This document shows positions 30,134 to 40,437 of a stretch of 60,019 nucleotides of DNA, one piece after another. The notes beneath the pieces are model-generated. The model was given only the letters and a program-made list of their open reading frames with translations. It searched no databases and was not told where the DNA came from. This stretch comes from an uncultured Oleispira sp. (GTDB lineage Bacteria; Pseudomonadota; Gammaproteobacteria; Pseudomonadales; Oceanobacteraceae): NCBI GenBank assembly GCA_913061415.1, contig CAJXUD010000017.1, positions 1 through 60,019 of the forward strand. The letters run 5' to 3'. The stretch's first letter is position 1. Each line of letters begins with the position of its first letter. A program made the translations under genes and the position numbers.

Positions 30134-31489
30134 CTATAAATAAAATATACTGGCTAAACCTAAGAAGGAGAAGAAACCTACAACGTCAGTGATGGTTGTA
30201 AGTATCACGCCTCCAGCGAGCGCAGGATCAATGCGCTGGCGTTTCAGTATAATAGGAAGCGCAGCTCCGCTAAGTGCTGCGACTAATAAGTTAATAACAA
30301 TAGCAGCGGCAATAATGCCGGCTAACATCAGGTCCTCAAACCAAAAAAACGTTATGCCTGCAATCACTGCAGCCCATAACAAACCATTGAAGAACCCAAC
30401 GGCTAATTCTCGATTTAATAGCCAGCCAATATTGCTGCTACTAATATGCCCTAATGCTTGACCACGAATCACCAGTGTTAATACCTGGCTGCCCGCAATG
30501 CCGCCCATACTGGCAACAATAGGCATCAGTACGGCCAGTGCAACTAGGCGCTCAATGGTTTCACCAAATAACCCAATCACAGCAGAGGCAATGAAAGCGG
30601 TTACTAGGTTAATGCCTAGCCAAACAGCGCGACGACGCCCTGTTTTAAAGGCAGGGGCAAATGTATCTTCTTCTTCATCCAGGCCGGCCATGCTCATCAT
30701 AGAGTGGTCAGCGGTATCTCGGATAACGTCAACCACGTCATCAATGGTAATACGACCGATTAACTTTCCGTGGTTATCGATTACCGGTGCCGAAACAAGG
30801 TCGTGGCGTTCGAATATCTTTGCCACATCTTCTTCATCCAACGACGCGTGGATAATCTGCGTATCGGTGGTCATCACCTCTCGCACGGTTTGGTTCAAAT
30901 CACTCACCAACAATTTGTTGATGGGTAAAATACCAATAAATTCGTGACTGCGGTTCACCACCAATAAGTTATCTGTCATTTCGGGTAGAGAACGATGGCG
31001 TCGTAAATAACGTAATACAACGTCCAAGGTGACATCCGCACGTACCGTCACGGTATCGGTGTTCATCAAACCACCGGCGCTGTCTTCTGGATAACAGAGG
31101 ACAGCTTCTAAGCGGCTTCGATTTTCACTATCCATTCCCCGAAGAACATTATTACTCTGGTGTTCGGGTAATTGCTGTAATAAATCCACTACATCATCGG
31201 TATCGAGTTCCGATGTGAGGTCGACCAGCTGCTCAGTGCTCATTGCATTTAAGAAATCGGCACTGATTTCATCACTTAGGTGCTGAAGTACTTCCCCTTC
31301 ATTTTCTGTTTCGACCAGCTCCCAAAGCATTTTTCTGACTTTAGGGGGAGACGATTCTATGAGGTGAGCAACTTCGGCAGGCGCTAAGCCAATATTGATT
31401 GTGCGTTTAACTTCTTGCAAACCACCGCTTTCAAGCGCGGCATTAATACTATGCAGTTTTGCTTTTGCGCGTTGATTTCGTTGGCCCAT
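30134..31489 (-). CDS. mgtE: Magnesium transporter MgtE
   Basis: A 451-residue Mg2+ channel. The cytosolic N domain (HLIESSPPKVRKMLWELVE) is followed by two CBS domains (about residues 130-255; ILPINKLLVSDLNQTVREVM, GRITIDDVVDVIRD). Five membrane helices fill the C-terminal third (YPEDSAGGLMNTD precedes the CBS pair; SMGGIAGSQVLTLVIRG is in the pore part). Mg2+ binding to the N and CBS parts gates the pore in this family. Confidence 0.95.
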   Translation of the reverse strand: MGQRNQRAKAKLHSINAALESGGLQEVKRTINIGLAPAEVAHLIESSPPKVRKMLWELVETENEGEVLQHLSDEISADFLNAMSTEQLVDLTSELDTDDVVDLLQQLPEHQSNNVLRGMDSENRSRLEAVLCYPEDSAGGLMNTDTVTVRADVTLDVVLRYLRRHRSLPEMTDNLLVVNRSHEFIGILPINKLLVSDLNQTVREVMTTDTQIIHASLDEEDVAKIFERHDLVSAPVIDNHGKLIGRITIDDVVDVIRDTADHSMMSMAGLDEEEDTFAPAFKTGRRRAVWLGINLVTAFIASAVIGLFGETIERLVALAVLMPIVASMGGIAGSQVLTLVIRGQALGHISSSNIGWLLNRELAVGFFNGLLWAAVIAGITFFWFEDLMLAGIIAAAIVINLLVAALSGAALPIILKRQRIDPALAGGVILTTITDVVGFFSFLGLASIFYL

Positions 31490-31646
31490 AGCGCCGCTCT
31501 TATAAAAATGAGTATAACAGAAGGGTAATGAGCATATTCTAGCTGGTATAGCGCTGTTATGCTATCTGGAGATGTGGGGGGAAGAAAAAATTATTCAGCT
31601 AAGCAGCTGTTTTTTAACCAATATTCAGGATTTTTAGCGCAGCAGA

Positions 31647-31916
31647 CTATTCGTCTTCGTCAAACCTACGAGTAATTAAATCAAGAATCGCGGCGCTGGC
31701 TTGCTCTTGGTCTTTACCGTCAATCTCTAGGCACAGTTCCGTCCCCTTACTAGCGGCCAGCATCATTACGGCCATAATACTTTTTGCGTCGGCCATTTGG
31801 CTCTCACGACCAATACGAATATTGCTCGAAAAAGACGAGGCGGTGGTGACAAGCTTAGACGCTGCTCGCGCGTGTAACCCAAGCTTATTAATAATCAGGG
31901 TATTGGTTTTAATCAT
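31647..31916 (-). CDS. ptsO: HPr-like phosphocarrier of the nitrogen PTS (NPr)
   Basis: An 89-residue HPr protein with the phospho-accepting His15 in NKLGLHARAASK and a Ser47 region (AKSIMAVMML). It is the NPr type that shuttles phosphate from EI-Ntr to EIIA-Ntr (PtsN), encoded three genes upstream. The start overlaps the rapZ stop (ATGA), which couples translation. A weak hairpin plus U-rich stretch lies after the stop. Confidence 0.93.
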   Translation of the reverse strand: MIKTNTLIINKLGLHARAASKLVTTASSFSSNIRIGRESQMADAKSIMAVMMLAASKGTELCLEIDGKDQEQASAAILDLITRRFDEDE

Positions 31917-32809
31917 AAGTCAGGCAGCTCTCTGTGTCGGACTTGTACGTTGCCGAATTGTTCAAAAAACAAATGTGTTAAGGCTTCGGAAATAAATACT
32001 GATCTATGATGACCACCTGTACAACCGATGGCGACGGTCATGTAGCTGCGGTTTGCTTGTTCAAAACTGGGCAGCCACTTGGTTAAATAGGTTTGAATAT
32101 CGTTGAGCATTTCTTGTACAAGTGGTTCCTTTTCTAAGAACGCGATAATCTCAGGATCTTTTCCTGTGAATGAACGCAAGCTTGGGTCCCAGTATGGGTT
32201 AGGAAGATTACGCACATCAAATACAAGATCGGCATCGATAGGAATACCGTGCTTAAAACCAAAAGACTGAAACAATAACGCCATGTCATCTGATTGTTTA
32301 TTGCTGATGCGTAATTTGATGAGGCTGCGTAGTTCATGCACCGACAAGTGAGTTGTATCGAGCTGCAGATCGGCCAAGTCACTAATGTAATGCAGCAGAT
32401 CTTGCTCACCCTCAAGGGCTTCGTCCAGCGACGTATCGTTATTCGTTAGTGGATGTTTGCGGCGTGTCGAGCTGAAGCGCTGCATTAACGTTTCTTTATT
32501 GGCATCTAGAAATAGAATTTCTACGTTAAAAGGACCTTCTTTAATCGCCTTTAAAATCGCAGGAAATTCCCCCATATTCTGAACTGCATTACGCGCATCA
32601 ATACTCACTGCAATACGTTGCAAAGAGACTTCGTTGCCTGTAATTGGGGTATGCGTTTGCTGTTGAGCTTGATCGATCAATGCTGGTAACAAGCCAAGGG
32701 GCAGATTATCAATGCAATAGAATCCTTGGTCCTCTAGCACATTGAGTGCGGCTGATTTTCCGGAGCCTGAACGACCACTAATAATGATTAAACGCATTTC
32801 CGCTTCCAT
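31913..32809 (-). CDS. rapZ: RNase adapter protein RapZ
   Basis: A 298-residue P-loop protein. Walker A is GRSGSGKS (residues 12-19). The C-terminal half holds VDLVFDVRNLPNPYW-like and IGCTGGHHRSVFISE motifs of the GlcN6P-sensing RNA-binding domain (here DADLVFDVRNLPNPYW). In E. coli RapZ guides RNase E to GlmZ. I keep ATG 32809 because AAGGAAG lies just upstream; ATG 32797 is possible. It is part of the rpoN-ptsN-ptsO cluster. Confidence 0.95.
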   Translation of the reverse strand: MEAEMRLIIISGRSGSGKSAALNVLEDQGFYCIDNLPLGLLPALIDQAQQQTHTPITGNEVSLQRIAVSIDARNAVQNMGEFPAILKAIKEGPFNVEILFLDANKETLMQRFSSTRRKHPLTNNDTSLDEALEGEQDLLHYISDLADLQLDTTHLSVHELRSLIKLRISNKQSDDMALLFQSFGFKHGIPIDADLVFDVRNLPNPYWDPSLRSFTGKDPEIIAFLEKEPLVQEMLNDIQTYLTKWLPSFEQANRSYMTVAIGCTGGHHRSVFISEALTHLFFEQFGNVQVRHRELPDL

Positions 32810-32884
32810 GAGACTTCCTTAATTCTTAAAGGCTAACCAAAGTAACTGACCCACATGACGGGTCGCAATAATGGGACTTAGCGG

Positions 32885-33337
32885 TTAAGAAATAGCTCTT
32901 TGATAAAGGTTTTGTGAATCTGAAGAACTGCGCAACGCGTCGCGATATTCAGCTTGGCTCAGTTTTTGGGCCAGCATACTGAGTGTATTCAAATGCTCAT
33001 CTGTCGCTTCTTCTGGAACGATTAAGGCGAAGATCAAATCAACAGGTTGTCGATCTATCGCATCAAAGTCGATGGGGTTTTCAAGGTGCAATAAAACACT
33101 AAACGTTGTATCACATTGCTTTAAACGGCAATGAGGAATCGCAATGCCTTCTCCGATACCGGTACTGCCCATACGCTCCCGATTTAAAAGACGCTCAAAT
33201 ATTTCGTCAGCAGAACTGTCTGCAATCTGCTCGGAAATAAAACTACTGAGGTATTCTAAAACCTTTTTCTTGCTTGAAATAGGCGCACTTTTTACCGTGC
33301 GCTCAGGGGTCAGAATGGAATCAATCGCAGAATTCAT
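32885..33337 (-). CDS. ptsN: PTS nitrogen regulatory protein EIIA-Ntr
   Basis: A 150-residue EIIA domain with phospho-His69 in GEGIAIPHCRL. PtsN regulates potassium transport and nitrogen or carbon balance by its phosphorylation state. It lies between hpf and rapZ on the rpoN strand, as is standard. Confidence 0.96.
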   Translation of the reverse strand: MNSAIDSILTPERTVKSAPISSKKKVLEYLSSFISEQIADSSADEIFERLLNRERMGSTGIGEGIAIPHCRLKQCDTTFSVLLHLENPIDFDAIDRQPVDLIFALIVPEEATDEHLNTLSMLAQKLSQAEYRDALRSSSDSQNLYQRAIS

Positions 33338-33371
33338 TTAATGCTTAACCTTCATTTCTTGCCGTCAACGC

Positions 33372-33674
33372 TTAGCCTTGGCCTTTGCTTCTAGCAACAA
33401 GTTTTTCTTTGTGTTTCAGTAATTGGCGATCGAGTTTGTCCGACAGGCTATCAATAGCAGCATACATGTTTTCATCTTCCGCGGAGGCGTGAAGATCACT
33501 GCCACTGACGTGAATATTGCATTCTGCTTTCTGTCTCGACTTCTCAACCGTCAAGGTAATATCTGAGCGTGTTATTTGATCAAAATGGTGCTCAAGACGT
33601 CTTATTTTTTCTTCTGCATATTCTTTAAGTGCAGGTGTAAGTTCAATGTGGTGACCGCTGATGTTTATTTGCAT
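33372..33674 (-). CDS. hpf: Ribosome hibernation promoting factor (short form)
   Basis: A 100-residue protein with the S30AE/HPF fold: MQINISGHHIELTPALKEYA at the start and MYAAIDSLSDKLDRQLLKHK near the end. The short form helps pair 70S ribosomes into 100S dimers in stationary phase. It sits 153 bp after rpoN and 34 bp before ptsN. Confidence 0.96.
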   Translation of the reverse strand: MQINISGHHIELTPALKEYAEEKIRRLEHHFDQITRSDITLTVEKSRQKAECNIHVSGSDLHASAEDENMYAAIDSLSDKLDRQLLKHKEKLVARSKGQG

Positions 33675-33827
33675 AAGTTACTCCTAGTTTTGCTTTGGAC
33701 TTTCTTTTACAACTATTTATTCAACTATTTTCTATTAACTACTATTTTTAACGGCTACCTAATGCAACCGCAATGTTTCAAAAACTAGCCTCAGATTTCA
33801 CATAATGATCATGCGTATCTGTCTTAC

Positions 33828-35366
33828 CTAAAATAAACGCTTACGTTCATTTGAGGGTGGAATCATCATTGCTTCACGGTATTTAGCGACGGTACGACGG
33901 GCAACCTGAATGCCTTTTTCACCTAATAGATTGGCAATCTTGTTATCGCTTAAAGGCTTTTTAAGAGCCTCTTCAGCAATCAGTTTTTTAATCATTGCGC
34001 GAATAGCCGTCGACGAGCATTCGCCGCCACTATCGGTGCTTACATGGCTCGAGAAAAAATATTTAAGTTCAAAAATGCCTCGAGGCGTATGCATAAATTT
34101 TTGTGTGGTAACACGAGAGATGGTTGATTCGTGCATTTCAACGGCTTCGGCAATGTCATGCAAAACCAAAGGTTTCATGCCTTCGTCACCAATTTCAAAA
34201 AAATCTTCTTGAAATTCAACAATCTTGGTTGCTACTTTTAACAAGGTGTCGTTGCGGCTCAATAAGCTCTTAATAAACCAACGGGCTTCTTGTAGATTGT
34301 CTTTTAAATAAGCGTTATCTGGGCTGTTGTCAGCTCTTTTAACTAATGAAGCGTAGTCAGAGTTAACTCGTAATTTGGGTGCGATTTCTGGGTTGAGCTC
34401 AACGCGCCATTCATCTTTAATTTTACGCACAATTACGTCGGGAATAACGTATTCAGACTGCTCTGAAATAATTAACTCGCCAGGGCGTGGAGTCAGCTCT
34501 TGGATTAAGCGTAATACTTCTTTTAAGCTATCTTCACTGAGTTTAGTTTTACGCATGACCTGGGCGTAATCTTTACTGCCTAATAAAGCAATATGATGTT
34601 CGATCACGGTTTTGGCTTCGCTCAGCCAAGGGGTATTTTCAGGCAGCTGCTTTAGCTGTAATAACAAGCAATCTTGAAGGTCTTGAGCAAAGACACCAGC
34701 GGGTTCAAATTGCTGTAAGCGATGTAATACCGCAACCACTTCATCTTCTTCAACTTCTAAAGATTCGTCGAGGCTTTCAAGTACATCATCAAGGCTGATG
34801 GTTAAGTAGCCATCATCACCTAGGCCATCAATAAGCGCCATCGCGATTTCATTATCGGTCGGGCTCATGGGTGTTAAATTGAGTTGCCATAAAACATGGT
34901 CTTGAAGGTTGTCGGTCGTGCTATTGCGGCCATCGTGATCAAAATCATCATCGGCAGGGCCTGCACTTGAGCTGGTACCGGCCGTTGACTGGTAGGACTC
35001 TTCCCATTGGCTATCATAAGGTAGCTCGTCGGCAGACGCATCGGGAATGGTATCGCTATTTAATTGCTCTTCATATGAGGTTTCAGAGTTATTGTCTTGC
35101 TGGCTATTATCAGTGTTGGAGTCGCTATTAGCATTACCGTTAAGGTCAGCACTGGCGATGGAGTCGTGTTGATCGGTACGCTCGCTCGGGCTATCGCTAG
35201 ACTGATGTTCCGTTTCTTCTACCTCAAGCATCGGGTTAGATTCAAGAGCCTCTTGAATCTCTGACTGTAAATCAAGGGTAGAAAGCTGTAGCAGACGAAT
35301 GGCTTGCTGCAGCTGCGGTGTCATAGTCAGTTGCTGGCCGATTTTTAATTGCAATGACGCTTTCAT
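33828..35366 (-). CDS. rpoN: RNA polymerase sigma-54 factor
   Basis: Sigma-54 directs transcription from -24/-12 promoters with AAA+ activators. Starting at ATG 35366 gives 512 residues beginning [20 protein letters not shown] (region I). A long acidic Ser/Asn/Asp-rich region II covers about 50-150. The C-terminus has the HTH and the RpoN box [10 protein letters not shown]. The TTG further upstream is rejected because the family starts at this Met. Confidence 0.98.
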   Translation of the reverse strand: MKASLQLKIGQQLTMTPQLQQAIRLLQLSTLDLQSEIQEALESNPMLEVEETEHQSSDSPSERTDQHDSIASADLNGNANSDSNTDNSQQDNNSETSYEEQLNSDTIPDASADELPYDSQWEESYQSTAGTSSSAGPADDDFDHDGRNSTTDNLQDHVLWQLNLTPMSPTDNEIAMALIDGLGDDGYLTISLDDVLESLDESLEVEEDEVVAVLHRLQQFEPAGVFAQDLQDCLLLQLKQLPENTPWLSEAKTVIEHHIALLGSKDYAQVMRKTKLSEDSLKEVLRLIQELTPRPGELIISEQSEYVIPDVIVRKIKDEWRVELNPEIAPKLRVNSDYASLVKRADNSPDNAYLKDNLQEARWFIKSLLSRNDTLLKVATKIVEFQEDFFEIGDEGMKPLVLHDIAEAVEMHESTISRVTTQKFMHTPRGIFELKYFFSSHVSTDSGGECSSTAIRAMIKKLIAEEALKKPLSDNKIANLLGEKGIQVARRTVAKYREAMMIPPSNERKRLF

Positions 35367-35487
35367 ACAGTTGGACAATCACTCTTCAAAAAAATCATAA
35401 TATACAGATAGCTTAGACGTGCTTTGCACAGACTTCACTCTTTACCTTCATTCTTAGATAATACAGTGTACTGAATTTAAGTATATG

Positions 35488-36213
35488 CTAAAGCTTGAAG
35501 TCATGACCTAAATAAACATCTTTTACTTGTTGATTATTCAGAATGTCTTCAGCAGTGCCTTCAGCGATGATATGGCCACCACCAACAATGTAAGCTTTTT
35601 CACAAATAGCCAAGGTTTCACGCACATTGTGGTCGGTAATTAATACCCCGATGCCGCGATCTTTAAGCTGACGGATAATTGCCATAATGTCGGCGACTGA
35701 AATGGGGTCAACACCGGCGAAGGGTTCATCAAGCAAAATGAAAGAGGGTTCAGCTGCTAAGGCGCGAGCAATTTCTACGCGGCGGCGTTCACCACCCGAT
35801 AGCGACATTCCTAAGCTGGCTCGAATATGCTGAATGTGAAATTCATCTAATAACACTTCAAGCTGCTCTTTACGCTGTGCTTTATTAAGATCTTTGCGGG
35901 TCTGCAGAATCGCCATAATGTTATCGGCAACCGATAACTTACGAAAGATTGAGGCTTCTTGAGGCAAATAGCCAATGCCTCTTTGCGCGCGGCCATGCAT
36001 CGGTAAATGGCTAATATCTTGGCCATCAATGCTCACCGTGCCTTTGTCGGCCTGCACTAGGTTCACAATCATATAAAAACAGGTGGTTTTACCGGCGCCG
36101 TTCGGCCCCAATAAACCAACGATCTGGCCACTTTGAACTTCCATCGAGACATCTTTAACAATCTGACGACCATCGTAGCTTTTGGCTAGGTTGGCGGCTT
36201 TAAGCGTCTTCAT
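35488..36213 (-). CDS. lptB: LPS export ABC transporter ATPase LptB
   Basis: A 241-residue ATPase that drives LPS extraction through LptFG. Walker A is GPNGAGKT (36-43), the signature is LSGGERRR, Walker B is [10 protein letters not shown], and the switch His is in ITDHNVRET. The start overlaps the lptA end. It belongs to kdsD-lptC-lptA-lptB-rpoN. Confidence 0.98.
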   Translation of the reverse strand: MKTLKAANLAKSYDGRQIVKDVSMEVQSGQIVGLLGPNGAGKTTCFYMIVNLVQADKGTVSIDGQDISHLPMHGRAQRGIGYLPQEASIFRKLSVADNIMAILQTRKDLNKAQRKEQLEVLLDEFHIQHIRASLGMSLSGGERRRVEIARALAAEPSFILLDEPFAGVDPISVADIMAIIRQLKDRGIGVLITDHNVRETLAICEKAYIVGGGHIIAEGTAEDILNNQQVKDVYLGHDFKL

Positions 36214-36748
36214 TATTGATTATCTCAGCAGATTTAGCAGGTTGGATGATCATCTTAATACGGCCATCAGATTTGTTATCAGACGGATTCGCTTGTGATG
36301 CTTTGTCACCGTTAGCCGTAATGCGCTCTTCTATCATGTCGTAGTTAATCGTTTTACCGCTGAAGGAGTTCCCTTCTTGCTCAAGAAACGCATCGTTTAG
36401 CAGTGTAATCATCTTTTCTTGCGTTAAATAAGTAATCGTCTCGCCTTGGGCTTTGGTTAACCCTTTATCGCCTTCCATTTGCTGTTGGAAGTGTGCAGGT
36501 TGGCCAATCGCGATAGCTTTGTTCAGTTGCTGGCTTTCATCGCTGTAAAGCGTAATTTTATCGGCTTTAATCAGCAGAGTGCCTTGTTCAAGCACAACGT
36601 TGCCCACATAAATAGCCGTACCGGTTTTACGGCTGAAGTCGGCGCTATCTGATTGAATGGTGATTTCGGCTTCCGCATCACTTTCTAAGCTGAATGCATG
36701 GCTGCTAATCGCAAGCATTAGCATGGCTGATAAGGATTTAAGGAACAT
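36200..36748 (-). CDS. lptA: LPS transport periplasmic protein LptA
   Basis: A 182-residue OstA-fold protein with a signal peptide ([19 protein letters not shown]). It forms the periplasmic bridge for LPS. Family text: [28 protein letters not shown] and [13 protein letters not shown]. It overlaps lptC (11 bp) and lptB (14 bp), so all three are translationally coupled. Confidence 0.95.
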   Translation of the reverse strand: MFLKSLSAMLMLAISSHAFSLESDAEAEITIQSDSADFSRKTGTAIYVGNVVLEQGTLLIKADKITLYSDESQQLNKAIAIGQPAHFQQQMEGDKGLTKAQGETITYLTQEKMITLLNDAFLEQEGNSFSGKTINYDMIEERITANGDKASQANPSDNKSDGRIKMIIQPAKSAEIINNEDA

Positions 36749-37310
36749 ATTTGGATTTTACCTGTGATAAAAATTCAACGCGCTGCTGGTCAAGGGTCAT
36801 GATCATACCCACGGCATCGATATGGCCATTTTGGCTGGTGACCTGAACAGGGCGATCAGTTTTTGCAATTTTGGATTCGGTGAAAAATGTCAGTTTGCTG
36901 GTGCGGATGATGACCGTTTCTGCGGGGTTTCTCAATTCAGCAGGGGAGGCCGGAGAAATTAGAACGTCTTGTTCCAATATCAACTTATTTTCTTTCTCAA
37001 AGTGAGTGCCGGTCTTGGATTGAATGATCCAAATCTCGCCATTATCAGCAATTGTTTTTACTTTAGGCAGTGTCAGTTCAGTATGTTTTTGAGAAGGATA
37101 ATGAACCGAGCGAGCGGCATCAAACTGATGCTCTAAAGTGCCTTTTTCGTTGAAGGTTCGATTGGTCAAACCTTCACCGTAATAGTCGGGTAGCTGAGAA
37201 ACGCCTTCACTGTTTTCTTGGGTCGTCTGGGTCGTATAATCTTCGATCCACAATAGGCCTAGGCCCACCGCCACCACAATAAACAATAGTATAAAGCGCT
37301 TGCGCAACAT
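36738..37310 (-). CDS. lptC: LPS export protein LptC
   Basis: A 190-residue bitopic protein with an N-terminal helix (FILLFIVVAVGLGLLWI) and an OstA-like periplasmic domain that receives LPS from LptB2FG. It begins at the base following the kdsD stop codon. The usual intervening kdsC gene is missing. Confidence 0.9.
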   Translation of the reverse strand: MLRKRFILLFIVVAVGLGLLWIEDYTTQTTQENSEGVSQLPDYYGEGLTNRTFNEKGTLEHQFDAARSVHYPSQKHTELTLPKVKTIADNGEIWIIQSKTGTHFEKENKLILEQDVLISPASPAELRNPAETVIIRTSKLTFFTESKIAKTDRPVQVTSQNGHIDAVGMIMTLDQQRVEFLSQVKSKYVP

Positions 37311-38282
37311 TTAGATAACACCTGCTTTTAGCATGTCGTGCATGGTGATAACGCCAACAGGTAAACCGTCTTTCATCGCAACCAAGGCGTTGATCTGGTT
37401 ATCTTCCATAACCGTTAAGGCTTCTGCGGCTAACAAGTCAGGGTTGGTTGTTTTACCCCCCACGGTCATTAAACTAGCAATTTGGCTCTTATGAATATCA
37501 GTGCCGTTATCAATGGCACGACGTAAATCACCATCGGTGAAAACGCCCTGCAACTGGCCTTGCTCATCAATCACCGTGGTCATGCCTAAGCCTTTAGACG
37601 TCACAATCATGAGCGCTTCGGCCAACGGTGTTGACGGTAATACGCGAGGCATGTCGTCACCAGCATGCATCAAGGTTTCGACTTTTAATAACAAGCGGCG
37701 GCCTAAACTGCCACCTGGGTGAGAAAAAGCGAATTCTTCAGCGGTAAAGCCACGAGCTTCTAGCAAAGCGATCGCTAATGCATCACCCATAACCAAAGCA
37801 GCCGTAGTACTAGACGTTGGCGCTAGATCAAGAGGGCAGGCTTCTTCTGCGACACTGGTATCTAAGTGGCAGTGACTACCCGTTGCAAGGGTTGAGTTTG
37901 GCTTGCCTGTCATGCTGATGACGGGAATCTGTAAACGTTTTAGTAGCGGTAAGAGGCTAGTGACTTCAGCGGTTTCACCGGAGTTCGACATCGCAATAAC
38001 TACGTCGTTCTTAGTGATCATACCCATATCACCATGGCTTGCTTCGCCAGGGTGTACGAAAAATGAAGGTGTACCCGTACTGGCTAGAGTCGCGGCTATC
38101 TTTTTACCAATATGCCCTGATTTACCCATACCGGTAATAACCACACGGCCTTCGCAAGCCAGCATATACTGACACGCGCGAGTGAAATCGTCGCCGATAC
38201 GGCCTTTTAGTGCACCAATGGCTTCTTGTTCAATTTGAATCGTACGGATACCAGAAGCGCTAAAATCGAAGTCTTTATTCAT
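37311..38282 (-). CDS. kdsD: D-arabinose 5-phosphate isomerase
   Basis: Converts ribulose 5-phosphate to arabinose 5-phosphate for KDO synthesis. The 323-residue protein has an N-terminal SIS domain (RVVITGMGKSGHIGKKIAAT; HPGEASHGDMGMI) and two C-terminal CBS domains (~200-320; DGDLRRAIDNGTDI). Gene order places it between caxA and lptC on the minus strand. Confidence 0.96.
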   Translation of the reverse strand: MNKDFDFSASGIRTIQIEQEAIGALKGRIGDDFTRACQYMLACEGRVVITGMGKSGHIGKKIAATLASTGTPSFFVHPGEASHGDMGMITKNDVVIAMSNSGETAEVTSLLPLLKRLQIPVISMTGKPNSTLATGSHCHLDTSVAEEACPLDLAPTSSTTAALVMGDALAIALLEARGFTAEEFAFSHPGGSLGRRLLLKVETLMHAGDDMPRVLPSTPLAEALMIVTSKGLGMTTVIDEQGQLQGVFTDGDLRRAIDNGTDIHKSQIASLMTVGGKTTNPDLLAAEALTVMEDNQINALVAMKDGLPVGVITMHDMLKAGVI

Positions 38283-38430
38283 AATTATTATGTCTGTTGT
38301 AAAGGTAACAATGTAAGTAATGAACGATTCACGTGAGGGAGCGTGAAATAAATACCCAAATCGTGAATCTATTAATAATTTTTCTATAAGGGCACTTTAT
38401 ATGATTGCCCTTATTTAGTTAAGTTCTTCT

Positions 38431-39405
38431 TTAAACGCTTTGAATATACAGCAGCGCCATATATGCGATGTAAGCGGCTAATAGAATCACCCCGGTAAAG
38501 CGTGGAATGACTCCGCGGCGAAAGCTCAAACCAATAATCACGACCAAGCCAATGGTTAGCCCAAGCATTGTCATGTAGTCACGTTCAATCACGGCACTAT
38601 CGATAATCAACGGTGCAATTAACCCAGGAATCGGTAATACCGCTAGTAGGTTGAAAATGTTCGAACCAATGATATTACCAATGGCGATATCATGATGGCC
38701 TTTTAAAGCACTCGCAACCGATGCCGCCAATTCAGGCAAGCTCGTGCCGATTGCTACAATCGTTAAACCGATAATTAAATCGCTAATGCCAAAGGCCTGT
38801 GCAATAGACGTTGCGCCCCAAACCAGCATTTTAGAACTAACCATAAGCGCGGCTAACCCAACAATTAGCCAAAATATTGCGCTCTTAGCAGGCATGGCAT
38901 CAATTTCGGCTTGCTCGTCTTCATCGATAATGGCTTCACCAGAATCGCTGCTTTGTTGAAATAATAGATAGATCGCAACGACTAAGGCGATGATTAAAAT
39001 CAAGGCATCAAATAGATCAAGTTTAAGATCGGCCAGTACTAAGCCCGCGATGATGGTAACCAATAATAAAAGAGGAATTTCTTTTTTGATCAGCTTCTTT
39101 TGAATAGGAATGGCGGCAACCAAAGCAGTGATCCCCAGTACCAAAGCAATATTCGCAATGTTAGACCCAATGGCATTACCAATCGCCAAGCCACCCGAGC
39201 CATCAAGGGCCGCCATGGTTGATACAAACATCTCAGGAGCAGAAGTTCCCAAAGAGACGATCGTTAGACCAATAACCAATGGGGATATTCCCATAAACCG
39301 AGCCGTTGCAGCGGCGCCGAGTACAAAGCGATCTGCACTCCAAACAAGAATGACTAAACCAGCTAGTAGTGCTGCTATGGCTGGGGTCAGTGCGGTAAGG
39401 GTCAT
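38431..39405 (-). CDS. Sodium/calcium exchanger family protein (YrbG/CaxA)
   Basis: A 324-residue membrane protein with two homologous halves, each with the alpha-repeat (GNAIGSNIANIALVLG and GNIIGSNIFNLLAVL; SLGTSAPEMFVS and AIGTSLPELAAS). An acidic cytosolic loop lies in the middle (SGEAIIDEDEQAEID). YrbG homologues normally sit beside kdsD and mla genes, as here. The gap 39406-39623 holds the promoters of this gene and mlaF. Confidence 0.95.
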   Translation of the reverse strand: MTLTALTPAIAALLAGLVILVWSADRFVLGAAATARFMGISPLVIGLTIVSLGTSAPEMFVSTMAALDGSGGLAIGNAIGSNIANIALVLGITALVAAIPIQKKLIKKEIPLLLLVTIIAGLVLADLKLDLFDALILIIALVVAIYLLFQQSSDSGEAIIDEDEQAEIDAMPAKSAIFWLIVGLAALMVSSKMLVWGATSIAQAFGISDLIIGLTIVAIGTSLPELAASVASALKGHHDIAIGNIIGSNIFNLLAVLPIPGLIAPLIIDSAVIERDYMTMLGLTIGLVVIIGLSFRRGVIPRFTGVILLAAYIAYMALLYIQSV

Positions 39406-39623
39406 GTTAAGGCCTCAATAAAAAAGTGGGCTATTGTACCTGTAAATTTTCATTGTCGGTATGGCTTGTTCCATCAGAGCGTATAGTTCTTGGCGGGATA
39501 ATGAGTTAGCCTGTATTTTGTAGATGATTTACATTCCCTTATGTCGTGTCAGTAATGAATGCTATATGATTATCAACAGATGCTACGTGCCATAAATACG
39601 AGACTTTGAATAAGAGATAGTTA

Positions 39624-40436
39624 ATGTCCGACGAAGACGCTTTTGTATCAATCCGAGGAATGTCGTTTAGACGCGGCAATCGATTGATTTTTGACAATAT
39701 GGATTTAGATATCCCTCGAGGAAAAGTCACGGCCATCATGGGCCCAAGTGGCACGGGTAAAACCACATTACTACGCCTTATCGGCGGCCAGATAATGCCT
39801 GACGAAGGTAAAATCATGGTTGATGGCTTCAATGTGCCTACACTAAAGCGTGCTGAATTATTCGATTTACGTAAGCGCACCATGGGAATGTTGTTTCAGT
39901 CGGGAGCTTTATTTACCGATTTATCCGTCTTTGATAATGTCGCCTTTCCGCTTCGTGTCCATACCGATTTACCAGAAACCATGATTCGAGACTTAGTCTT
40001 GATGAAGCTCGAAGCCGTAGGATTACGAGGCGCTCGTCGCTTAATGCCGGCGGAATTGTCGGGTGGGATGTCGCGTCGTATTGCGCTGGCCCGTTCAATT
40101 GCCCTTGATCCTGAAATGATGCTGTACGACGAGCCGTTCACCGGACTCGACCCTATCTCGTTAAGCGTTACCGTAAAACTCATTAAAAGCATGAACGATG
40201 CGTTGGGATTAACCAGTGTTTTGGTGACCCACGACGTTGATGAAGCGTGCTCGATAGCCGACTATGTTTGTCTGCTATCCGAAGGCAAAGTGATTGGCTT
40301 TGATACCCCAGAAAACCTAGTCAACAAGGGTTCCGAGCAAGTGCGCCAGTTTATGCAAGGCGAACCTGACGGCCCGGTGCCATTCCACTTTCCTGCTGAT
40401 GAAATCAGTGCTGACCTATTTAAGCGGGTGAAATAA
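39624..40436 (+). CDS. mlaF: Phospholipid ABC transporter ATPase MlaF
   Basis: A 270-residue ATPase of the Mla system, which keeps outer-membrane lipid asymmetry. Walker A is GPSGTGKT (40-47), the signature is LSGGMSRRIALAR, Walker B is MLYDEPFTG, and the H-loop is VTHDVDEA. It starts the mlaFEDB-ibaG-murA run; mlaE follows two bases after its stop. Confidence 0.97.
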   Translation: MSDEDAFVSIRGMSFRRGNRLIFDNMDLDIPRGKVTAIMGPSGTGKTTLLRLIGGQIMPDEGKIMVDGFNVPTLKRAELFDLRKRTMGMLFQSGALFTDLSVFDNVAFPLRVHTDLPETMIRDLVLMKLEAVGLRGARRLMPAELSGGMSRRIALARSIALDPEMMLYDEPFTGLDPISLSVTVKLIKSMNDALGLTSVLVTHDVDEACSIADYVCLLSEGKVIGFDTPENLVNKGSEQVRQFMQGEPDGPVPFHFPADEISADLFKRVK

Positions 40437-40437
40437 A

